From a virus: a stretch of DNA of 22,961 nt. The stretch spans positions 1 to 22,961 of the IMG/VR virus record IMGVR_UViG_3300009076_000052. The stretch is one strand, 5' to 3'. Below are positions 1-6,284 of this stretch, piece by piece. Made by a program: the position numbers and the translations under genes. Position 1 is the first letter of the stretch. Each line of letters opens with the position of its first letter. Below the pieces are notes generated by a model. The model was not told where the DNA came from and made no database searches. It saw only the letters and a program-made list of their open reading frames with translations.

Positions 1-1
1 T

Positions 2-484
2 AACCTGTACCAGTACTGTTGGGATACTAACTGTGTTCAGTCTGATAACTGTGAGGCAGATGATGTGGTATCTATCTGGGCTACTGAAGCTGAGCAGATG
101 GGTACTTCCTTTGTCATAGCTCATGTGGATAAGGACATTGACATGGTACCGGGGTGGCACTATAACTTCAACAAGAAGACTCTGTATCATACCGATGCAG
201 ACCAAGGCCACTACCTCCTATGTAAACAACTACTGACCGGAGATGCCTCAGATAATATCAAAGGTATTAAAGGTGTAGGTCCTAAGACAGCAGAGAAGTT
301 GCTGAAGGATGTACCAACGGAAGGTATGCTTGATGTGGTTCGTAAGGCATGGCGTGATAAACATCCACGAGAGTGGAAGGAAAAGCTACAGTTATGCTTC
401 AACCTAATCTATATGCGTAGGAAGTGGGATGACTTTCGTGAAATGACTATTGAAGAAGTTTATGGAGAGGGTAACTTACGATGA
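2..484 (+). CDS. 5'-3' exonuclease (FEN/T7 gp6-like), 5' partial
   Basis: The reading frame is open from base 2, so the gene begins upstream of the window; 160 residues are visible. Just before the first possible start codon it encodes an E-A-D-D motif, the metal-binding signature of the 5'-3' exonuclease/flap endonuclease family, so the GTG at 65 is internal and not a start. Next come V-D-K-D-I-D (the second acidic cluster, as in DKDF of the family) and T-G-D-A-S-D-N-I followed by G-I-K-G-V-G-P-K-T-A, the helix-hairpin-helix (H3TH) DNA-binding motif. In T7 the homologous gp6 removes RNA primers and degrades host DNA for nucleotide reuse. The stop codon overlaps the next ATG (ATGA), so translation is probably coupled. 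No DNA polymerase lies in the window; it is presumably upstream. Family is confident; the N-terminal part is unseen. Confidence 0.9.
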   Translation, partial: NLYQYCWDTNCVQSDNCEADDVVSIWATEAEQMGTSFVIAHVDKDIDMVPGWHYNFNKKTLYHTDADQGHYLLCKQLLTGDASDNIKGIKGVGPKTAEKLLKDVPTEGMLDVVRKAWRDKHPREWKEKLQLCFNLIYMRRKWDDFREMTIEEVYGEGNLR

Positions 485-735
485 TAGATTTTGATGATGT
501 TGGTGAAACTACTAAGAGTGAAAGCGAATACACTATTGGCCTTAATAGGCTAAGTGATTTTGAAAAGTATGCATTTAAAGAGTACACTAATCACCACGGT
601 AGAGAGCCAGATGCTTTAGACCTTACAGCTTGGATTAAAGATGTGGGTATTGAGTGTGTGATCTTCTGGTTAGATGACAGACATTATGAAATGACTGAGA
701 CACTGAGGCATTTAATAGATGAAGACAGAATCTAA
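481..735 (+). CDS. small acidic hypothetical protein (84 aa)
   Basis: This 84-residue protein starts at an ATG that overlaps the exonuclease stop by 4 nt and ends 17 nt inside the following gene, the packing typical of a phage early/middle operon. It is acidic, contains no cysteine-pair or nucleotide-binding motif, and has no obvious membrane segment. The C-terminal half (Trp-Ile-Lys-Asp to the end) looks helical. I do not recognise a family. Coding status rests on the overlaps with confident neighbours and on the absence of any competing frame. Confidence 0.7.
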   Translation: MIDFDDVGETTKSESEYTIGLNRLSDFEKYAFKEYTNHHGREPDALDLTAWIKDVGIECVIFWLDDRHYEMTETLRHLIDEDRI

Positions 736-931
736 ACTAGTAGTTGATCCCTCTGAAGGATGGCGTTATGGATTCCCTAAGGCTGCACCGAAAGGCTACA
801 TGAAGATGTCATGGGAAGATAAAAAGAAGTGGTACATAGAGCAGGGTTACCCAGCAGAAAAGATTGAAGAGCTAGGTAACTTCTTCTATGTAAGTATGTG
901 GCACAAAGGAGATGACCAGCATGACTATTAA
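719..931 (+). CDS. small hypothetical protein (70 aa)
   Basis: A 70-residue protein rich in Lys, Trp and Tyr, with no recognised domain. It begins inside the end of the preceding gene (17-nt overlap) and its end overlaps the ribosome-binding site and first codons of the endonuclease gene. The middle reads as an amphipathic helix (S-W-E-D-K-K-K-W-Y-I-E-Q-G-Y). It could be a small regulator or inhibitor of a host protein, as many phage early proteins are, but nothing in the sequence shows that. The short length and overlap leave some doubt about the exact start. Confidence 0.6.
   Translation: MKTESKLVVDPSEGWRYGFPKAAPKGYMKMSWEDKKKWYIEQGYPAEKIEELGNFFYVSMWHKGDDQHDY
905..911 (+). promoter_or_regulatory. 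Shine-Dalgarno sequence deciding the endonuclease start
   Basis: AAAGGAG at 905-911 lies 9 nt before the ATG at 921 but directly abuts the in-frame ATG at 912. Normal spacing favours 921 as the true start of the GIY-YIG gene, giving an N-terminus M-T-I-K-Q. Confidence 0.7.
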
Positions 932-1463
932 ACAAGACTTGGGCCACTGGAGTTACAGTGGTCCGCCCTTTAATCCTGATGATTACTTTGGATTTATATA
1001 CTTGATTACATGTAGCTGCCCTGATGATCCAAAGAGATACATCGGACGTAAGCAATTCCATATGTACCGCAAAGGTAAGGATAGAGTTATCTCTAACTGG
1101 AAGAAGTACACTAGCTCCTCTAAGCATATCAATAAAATGATAACAGACTTGGACAGTGACCTCTTTACATTCGAGATACTACAACTGTTTGAAACTAGAG
1201 GTGGGTTATCTGCAGGGGAAGTCAAGGTCCAATGGGACTTAGATGTACTGACGGAGAAGTACCCCGATGGTACACCTGTGTTTCTTAACAGACAGATAGG
1301 TGCAATTAAATTCATACCTAAGGAAGAAGTAAATCATGATACAAGACAACGACTCGAAAGAATCTCCTCTGGAATTAGAGAAGAGTGGGAAGACAAGAAA
1401 GCTATCGAGGATGGAGAGAAAGAAGAAGTCACAACAGAAGAGAAGGTCGATAAAGAATCTTAA
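921..1463 (+). CDS. GIY-YIG endonuclease, SegE-like
   Basis: A 180-residue protein taken from the ATG at 921, which has the better-spaced Shine-Dalgarno. Residues 24-27 are G-F-I-Y and residues 40-43 are Y-I-G-R, the two signature strands of the GIY-YIG nuclease fold plus its conserved arginine. A downstream L-S-A-G-E-V-K-V-Q block places the catalytic glutamate at E100, matching the SegE-type layout of phage T4 and relatives. The C-terminus (about 150-180) is a highly charged tail. T7 uses an unrelated endonuclease I (gp3) near this point of its map, so this enzyme could do the junction or host-DNA cutting. It could instead be a free-standing homing-type nuclease. The catalytic fold is well supported; the biological role is not. 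Confidence 0.85.
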   Translation: MTIKQDLGHWSYSGPPFNPDDYFGFIYLITCSCPDDPKRYIGRKQFHMYRKGKDRVISNWKKYTSSSKHINKMITDLDSDLFTFEILQLFETRGGLSAGEVKVQWDLDVLTEKYPDGTPVFLNRQIGAIKFIPKEEVNHDTRQRLERISSGIREEWEDKKAIEDGEKEEVTTEEKVDKES

Positions 1464-1481
1464 AGAAGAGCGGTGGTCCTA

Positions 1482-3092
1482 ATGAGTAAAGATAGATTTG
1501 TTGGGCACGTAGCCTGTAAACATTGTGGTTCATCCGATGGTGTCGGTATGTATTCCAATGGTGTAGGTAAGTGTTTCGTCTGTGATAAAATTACATTTGA
1601 GAAAGAAAGAGAATATACTATGCAAGAATCCCATACCCCTAAGAAAGAAGACATCAGAACAATTGATTCCTATGACACCCGTGGTGTACAGGAACGTGGT
1701 ATCACTAAGCAAGTATCAGCACACTACAACATGCGTGTATCCTACAATGCTGACGGTACCATTGAGTCTCACTACTACCCGTACACTAAGAAGGGGAAGA
1801 CCTCAGCTTACAAGGTACGTAACTTACCTAAGGACTTCCGGGCCAAGGGTGATATGGATGGCATAGAACTATTCGGACAGTCAACGTTCCCTCAGGGTGG
1901 ACGTAGCCTTGTAATCACAGAAGGTGAGTTGGATGCTATGGCAGTAGCTCAAGCATTCCTACTTCAGAATAAAACTATCTACCCTGTAGTATCACTACCT
2001 TCATCAAGTAACCTTAAGCCCCTCGTAGCTAACCGTGAGTGGGTACGGTCCTTTGATACAGTGGTACTTATGTTTGACCAAGACGAGGCAGGTGAGAAAG
2101 CTGTAGAGCAAGCAGCTAAGATCATTGGTTGGGATAAGGTTAAGGTAGCACACCTAGCAGAGAACGATCCATGTGATACATTGATTAAGCATGGGCACCG
2201 TGGGCTAGTCACTGCCTTCTGGAATGCTCAACCCTACTCACCTGCTAGTGTTGTACGTGGTGAGTCTATCTGGGAAGAGTTTACTAAACGTAAGCAAGTC
2301 AAGTCAGTACCCTACCCTCCGTGCCTATCAGGTCTCAACGATAAGCTTGAGGGTATGCGTCAAGGTGAGATTACTTTGTTCACCTCAGGCACAGGTAGCG
2401 GTAAGTCAACGATGATTAAAGAGATCATCATGCAACTCAAGGATGAGACAACAGATAACATAGGTGTAATATCACTGGAAGAATCTATTGGTGATAGTGC
2501 ACAGAAATTCATACAGATGTTTACCGGAGAGGAACCCGATGAAGAAGAAGAGAGAAGAGCGTTTGATAAAGTCTTTGGGGATGGCCGTATTGTTATGCTT
2601 GATCACAACGGCTCTGTATCTGATAGCTCTCTTATAGACCAGATAGAGAACCTTTGCTTGTTGGGATGCAAGTACTTGGTACTAGACCACATCACCATTG
2701 CTGTGTCAGAAGGTGCTGATGGTAAGACAGGTAACGAAGCCATTGACTCAGTGATGTCAGGGCTACTTAAGATTGTAAAGAAGCATGACGTATGGTTGGG
2801 TATCATCTCACACCTACGTAAGTCTATGGGTAAATCATTTGAGGAAGGACACCTAGCATCTATTGATGACATTAAGGGTTCAGGTTCTATCAAACAGATT
2901 AGCTTTGACATCATCACCTTTGCTCGTAACCTAGTTGCACAGAATGAAGATGAACGTAACACCATACAACTGCGGGTACTCAAGTCCAGATTCACGGGGC
3001 TTACGGGTGACTGTGGTTCAGCTTACTATGACCAGAAGACTAAACGTTTGAAGGGTCAAATGGATTTCTTAGACTACAAGCCTGGAGCGTAG
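1482..3092 (+). CDS. DNA primase-helicase (T7 gp4-like)
   Basis: A 536-residue bifunctional replication protein. The ATG at 1482 is preferred over the in-frame GTG at 1473, because the purine-rich AAGAAGAG at 1463-1470 is too close to the GTG. The N-terminus has a zinc ribbon with C12-x2-C15 and C31-x2-C34, which in T7 gp4 reads the primase recognition site. A TOPRIM primase domain follows, with the catalytic E147 (T-E-G-E-L-D-A-M) and D199/D201 (F-D-Q-D-E-A-G). The C-terminal RecA-like DnaB-type helicase has Walker A G-T-G-S-G-K-S-T with K308, the G-V-I-S-L-E-E-S segment, a Walker B-like L-V-L-D-H, I-S-H-L-R-K, and a late K-S-R-F-T-G element. It should form a ring at the fork and both unwind and prime. 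The stop is immediately followed by the RNA polymerase ATG. Confidence 0.96.
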   Translation: MSKDRFVGHVACKHCGSSDGVGMYSNGVGKCFVCDKITFEKEREYTMQESHTPKKEDIRTIDSYDTRGVQERGITKQVSAHYNMRVSYNADGTIESHYYPYTKKGKTSAYKVRNLPKDFRAKGDMDGIELFGQSTFPQGGRSLVITEGELDAMAVAQAFLLQNKTIYPVVSLPSSSNLKPLVANREWVRSFDTVVLMFDQDEAGEKAVEQAAKIIGWDKVKVAHLAENDPCDTLIKHGHRGLVTAFWNAQPYSPASVVRGESIWEEFTKRKQVKSVPYPPCLSGLNDKLEGMRQGEITLFTSGTGSGKSTMIKEIIMQLKDETTDNIGVISLEESIGDSAQKFIQMFTGEEPDEEEERRAFDKVFGDGRIVMLDHNGSVSDSSLIDQIENLCLLGCKYLVLDHITIAVSEGADGKTGNEAIDSVMSGLLKIVKKHDVWLGIISHLRKSMGKSFEEGHLASIDDIKGSGSIKQISFDIITFARNLVAQNEDERNTIQLRVLKSRFTGLTGDCGSAYYDQKTKRLKGQMDFLDYKPGA

Positions 3093-5189
3093 ATGACTAA
3101 TGCTATACACCAAGTAGCTGAGTACATAAGAAGTAACAGGTACGGTTCCAAAGGAAGGAACCATGCCGGTATCTCCTTGTTGAACAGACACCTTGAGTAT
3201 GGGGTAGACCACGAGGAACTAGTTGTGGCTGCAGTACAAGCAGCTCAATCAGTATTCCTTAGGTCCCGTAGGGCTAGCAACAAAGCATTCAAGCTTACTG
3301 CTACGTCTACCTCAATCGGGTTGGCTGTTGTGTCAAGGATTGGTATCGTGAATAGCACATACACTGAGTTGTTTTCTGTCGGTGATCTATTCATTGAAGC
3401 TTTCTTACAGCTCAAGTACATAGAGATAGAGCGTGAGTACGAGGGGTATCGTGCCCCATACGTAATATACTTAACAGAAAGATGGGAGGACTTAGGAGAT
3501 ATACCACCATGCTACGAAGGTTCTACCCTACTTGGTACTAGCTTCCGTAGATTCCCTAACATAGAGAAGCTAAGGAACCCTATAACCAAGAGGCCGTACA
3601 TCAAACGTATGACCTCTGACAGGGACTTTAGCCAATGCCTTGACCAACCCTTTGTCAAAGCGTTAGAGAAGCTACAGCAGGTACCATGGAGGCTTAACGT
3701 AGGGTTAGTGAAAGCCTTAAGGGATAACGTAACAAAGTTCATAGATATGGAAGACAAGTCTGACAAGGGCAGGTCTAAGCGTATCGAGATGAAGTTCATA
3801 CTCAACAAAGCTAGGGCTATAGGTGACAAGGATTTCTATCAGGCAGTTGAATGTGACTACCGTGGTAGGGTGTACTACACCGAACCTTTCCTTAACTTCC
3901 AAGGGTCTGACTTATCCAAGGGACTCTTTGAGTTCGCTAATGCTAAGCCAATGGATGACCGTGGGTACTATTGGCTATGTATCCACACCGCTTGTTCATA
4001 CAATCAATCGTACACAATACAGGAGCTTGACCAATTAAACTGGCTAACCGAAGACTACAAAATGAACTTGCAAGAAGAAAGTCTGGATACTATTTCAGTA
4101 GACAAAATGACCTTAAGGGACAGAGCACAGTGGACGATACAGAATCTACCAGCACTGATAGCGGATGCAAAGGACCTGAGGTTCAAGACGGAGGCAGAAA
4201 AACCAGTAACTCTGCTGGCCTGTTGCCTAGAGCTGCAAGGGTACTCCGAGGCGGAGGGTGAGTACTTATCAAGGTTACCTATACCAGTAGACGGGAGTAA
4301 CAATGGATGGCAACACCTAGCTGCTATGTCTAAGGACAGTCAAGCAGGGGAGTTAGTGTCTATCGTACCCCAGAAGATCCAGAAGGACTTCTATGTACAG
4401 GTAGCTAAGAGGTTGATTGATCGTATGCCTGAGTGGTTTGCTAAGCGAGACATACCCATGAAAGCTATCCGTAAAGGAATTGCTAAACGTGGGGCTATGA
4501 CTAGAGCATACTCTGCAGGTCAACGTAAGATAGCAGAGAACATGTACTACGATTGTAAGACTGAAGGGTACACTAAGAAGTATAAGATAAGCAAAGAAGA
4601 CTGCGACTTGCTCGCTAAGAATCTAATCCTTGCTATCAATGATACTTGTGTAGGCCCCCTAAAGACCATGAAGTTCCTACAGAAAGTAACGGACTTCATC
4701 ATAGGTAGTGGTGAGACTTGCCTCCAATGGACTACACCCTCAGGGTTCCCTGTGATGTATGAAGTATGGAAGCAGAAGAACATGACTATCCGTGGTACAA
4801 TACGTGGGCTAGGTCAGGTAGGGCACAGCATAAAGATACCTGTAACCACTAGCAGTGGTGACTTGATACCTTGCAGGAGATCTTTTGCTTCTGGGTGTTC
4901 ACCTAACTTCGTACACTCTATGGATGCTGCACACATGGCTAAGGTAATCGAGACATTCTCAGGGAACTTCGGGGCTATACACGACTCCTTCTCTACCCAT
5001 GCATGTGACGTAGATAAACTAGTAGAGCATACTAAGTGGCAGTTCGCTATGCTATACAACTGTGACAACTTCTTTAACAGGATAGAGTCGATGTTGATAG
5101 AGAACTTCAAAGGTTACAACGTAGCACAACCAGAGCTGGGAGACCTCAAGATAGAAGAGGTTGTTAGCTCAGACTATTTCTTTTCTTAA
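3093..5189 (+). CDS. T7-type single-subunit DNA-directed RNA polymerase (compact)
   Basis: A 698-residue phage RNA polymerase. The D-x-x-G-R motif is D255-Y-R-G-R259; motif A has D400 in V-D-G-S-N-N-G-W-Q-H; motif B has K465-R-G-A-M-T-R-A-Y473; motif C has D631 in A-I-H-D-S-F. D400 and D631 should bind the two catalytic metals. Upstream, L-Q-Q-V-P-W-R-L-N matches the family's conserved segment before the palm. The C-terminus S-D-Y-F-F-S resembles the aromatic foot (S-D-F-A-F-A) of T7 RNAP. At 883 aa, T7 RNAP has about 420 residues before D-x-x-G-R, whereas this one has 254, so the N-terminal promoter-binding region is much reduced. The ATG starts directly after the primase-helicase stop, with GGAG at 3084-3087. 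It probably transcribes the late virion operon; its promoters were not identified in the window. Confidence 0.96.
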   Translation: MTNAIHQVAEYIRSNRYGSKGRNHAGISLLNRHLEYGVDHEELVVAAVQAAQSVFLRSRRASNKAFKLTATSTSIGLAVVSRIGIVNSTYTELFSVGDLFIEAFLQLKYIEIEREYEGYRAPYVIYLTERWEDLGDIPPCYEGSTLLGTSFRRFPNIEKLRNPITKRPYIKRMTSDRDFSQCLDQPFVKALEKLQQVPWRLNVGLVKALRDNVTKFIDMEDKSDKGRSKRIEMKFILNKARAIGDKDFYQAVECDYRGRVYYTEPFLNFQGSDLSKGLFEFANAKPMDDRGYYWLCIHTACSYNQSYTIQELDQLNWLTEDYKMNLQEESLDTISVDKMTLRDRAQWTIQNLPALIADAKDLRFKTEAEKPVTLLACCLELQGYSEAEGEYLSRLPIPVDGSNNGWQHLAAMSKDSQAGELVSIVPQKIQKDFYVQVAKRLIDRMPEWFAKRDIPMKAIRKGIAKRGAMTRAYSAGQRKIAENMYYDCKTEGYTKKYKISKEDCDLLAKNLILAINDTCVGPLKTMKFLQKVTDFIIGSGETCLQWTTPSGFPVMYEVWKQKNMTIRGTIRGLGQVGHSIKIPVTTSSGDLIPCRRSFASGCSPNFVHSMDAAHMAKVIETFSGNFGAIHDSFSTHACDVDKLVEHTKWQFAMLYNCDNFFNRIESMLIENFKGYNVAQPELGDLKIEEVVSSDYFFS

Positions 5190-5203
5190 TCTAAGGATTC
5201 AAA

Positions 5204-5428
5204 ATGAGTAACGATAAAGTAGTAACAATGCCCGGTGTAGTAAACACTAGTGCCCGAGTAATAACAAGTAATGAGCTGAAGGCTGAGTCTAATTTACTAG
5301 ATGACCTTCAGGCGTTGCTGGAAAAATACAACGGTAAAGTAACTAACCTATCAATGGTTGGTGCCCTTACCATCTATGCAAACCAAGTAATGCTTGGATC
5401 ACTATTAGGAGAAGACGATGAGCTTTGA
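5204..5428 (+). CDS. small hypothetical protein (74 aa)
   Basis: A 74-residue protein 14 nt after the RNA polymerase, with AAGGA at 5193-5197 spaced 6 nt from its ATG. Residues from about 25 to 70 read as two helices (L-L-D-D-L-Q-A-L-L-E-K-Y, then a more hydrophobic second one). No motif or family is recognised. It overlaps the MazG-like gene by 11 nt. Its place right after the RNA polymerase makes a transcription-related or nucleotide-pool role possible but unproven. Confidence 0.75.
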   Translation: MSNDKVVTMPGVVNTSARVITSNELKAESNLLDDLQALLEKYNGKVTNLSMVGALTIYANQVMLGSLLGEDDEL

Positions 5429-5744
5429 GATTATGGAAGACTTAGAAAATAAAGTAGTAGACTGGGGATATGATAAAGGTATCCTAACAGGGGGAGAAGC
5501 TACTAAACAGCGTAAGCTCAAGCAGTTCTCTAAGACAGAAGAAGAAGTGGCTGAGTTGCTTGATGCAATCCTAGCTGAAGATAAGGTGGAGGCTGTAGAT
5601 GCTATCGGTGACATACTTGTTACACTTATTATGCAAGCAAGGCTTTGGAATACTAATCTATATGAGTGCCTCGATGAAGCTTACGAGGTTATCAGTAAAC
5701 GAACTGGACGAATGGTTGATGGCATATTCGTTAAGGATAAATAA
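5418..5744 (+). CDS. MazG-like nucleoside triphosphate pyrophosphohydrolase
   Basis: A 108-residue all-helical protein with the MazG signature: E42-E43-x-x-E46 and then E58-x-x-D61 on the next helix, followed by D65 in I-G-D-I-L-V-T-L. These acidic residues hold the magnesium ions used to split NTPs or dNTPs to the monophosphate and pyrophosphate. Single-domain MazG proteins are common in marine phages, where roles in nucleotide-pool remodelling or host alarmone control have been proposed; the substrate cannot be told from sequence. AGGAG at 5406-5411 precedes the ATG, which lies inside the end of the upstream gene. Confidence 0.88.
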   Translation: MSFEIMEDLENKVVDWGYDKGILTGGEATKQRKLKQFSKTEEEVAELLDAILAEDKVEAVDAIGDILVTLIMQARLWNTNLYECLDEAYEVISKRTGRMVDGIFVKDK

Positions 5745-5948
5745 ATGAACTTTAGTATTGGTACTTATATTATAAGCATAGATTTCCGTATGGGTGTAGG
5801 TCTTGACCTTGAGTTTGTAGACTCACGGCCCGTATGGACAATGAACAATAACACAGGAAACGTTAAGGCTATGTGCATGGAGGGTATGATTATCCTTGTG
5901 CCATTCGTTCTTATTTCAATTGGTAAAGTATACGACGAGGTAGGGTAA
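5745..5948 (+). CDS. small hypothetical protein with a hydrophobic C-terminal segment (67 aa)
   Basis: The ATG follows the MazG stop with no gap and has AAGGA at 5733-5737. The 67-residue product has a hydrophobic stretch at about residues 48-60 (M-I-I-L-V-P-F-V-L-I-S-I-G), either a short membrane segment or a buried strand. The N-terminus reads as beta strands. Its stop overlaps the next ATG by one base (TAATG). No family is recognised. Confidence 0.65.
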   Translation: MNFSIGTYIISIDFRMGVGLDLEFVDSRPVWTMNNNTGNVKAMCMEGMIILVPFVLISIGKVYDEVG

Positions 5949-6214
5949 TGAGTAAGAAATCATATAATATTATGAGACATGAGGGGATTGATGATATGGA
6001 TTACGTGGAGGAGTTGGGCTTAGACCCTGCTCTTGCATACACCCCAGAGATCAATGAGGCTATCATCAAGAACATCGAAGCTAATAACTTCGTAGAGTTC
6101 ATGGCTCAAGGTATGTCTGAAGCACAAGCAACACAACAGTCTGAAGAGCTAGCCAAACGTGGCAGAGCTAACGTAGCTAAAGGTACTGAGGTACTTGAAG
6201 GCAAAGGTTACTAA
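5948..6214 (+). CDS. small hypothetical protein (88 aa), last gene of the + operon
   Basis: An 88-residue, mostly helical, Glu/Ala-rich protein coupled to the preceding gene by TAATG, with GAGG at 5937-5940. It has a Leu-Asp-Pro-Ala-Leu-Ala-Tyr-Thr-Pro-Glu segment and an Ala/Gln/Glu-rich C-terminal helix. I recognise no family. It ends exactly where the terminator cluster begins, so it is the last gene of the rightward transcript. Confidence 0.75.
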   Translation: MSKKSYNIMRHEGIDDMDYVEELGLDPALAYTPEINEAIIKNIEANNFVEFMAQGMSEAQATQQSEELAKRGRANVAKGTEVLEGKGY

Positions 6215-6240
6215 AAAAAAGAACCCCAATTAAGGGGTTC
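6213..6240 (-). terminator. intrinsic terminator for the leftward virion operon
   Basis: Read on the - strand, a perfect 7-bp stem (GAACCCC at 6221-6227 pairing with GGGGTTC at 6234-6240) with a 6-nt loop is followed by eight T residues (the A run at 6213-6220 on the + strand). It lies 45 nt beyond the stop of the 1342-aa gene, the last gene of the leftward operon. Confidence 0.85.
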
Positions 6241-6252
6241 AATGGTACTACT

Positions 6253-6280
6253 GAGGGGCCCTTACGGGTCCCTCTTTTTT
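6253..6280 (+). terminator. intrinsic terminator for the rightward replication operon
   Basis: A 9-bp GC-rich stem (GAGGGGCCC at 6253-6261 with GGGTCCCTC at 6266-6274, one G-T wobble) with loop TTAC is followed by TTTTTT at 6275-6280. It ends transcription from the + operon 4 nt before the stop codon of the converging gene. Confidence 0.88.
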
Positions 6281-6284
6281 ATTG

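Noticed and set aside
65-67. GTG at 65 as the start of the exonuclease gene
   Set aside because: The frame is open to the window edge and the E-A-D-D active-site motif lies just upstream, so the GTG is an internal valine.
912-914. ATG at 912 as the endonuclease start
   Set aside because: The Shine-Dalgarno AAAGGAG directly abuts it; the in-frame ATG at 921 has normal 9-nt spacing.
1473-1475. GTG at 1473 as the primase-helicase start
   Set aside because: It is only 2 nt from the purine-rich ribosome-binding sequence; the in-frame ATG at 1482 fits better and keeps the zinc ribbon at the usual place.
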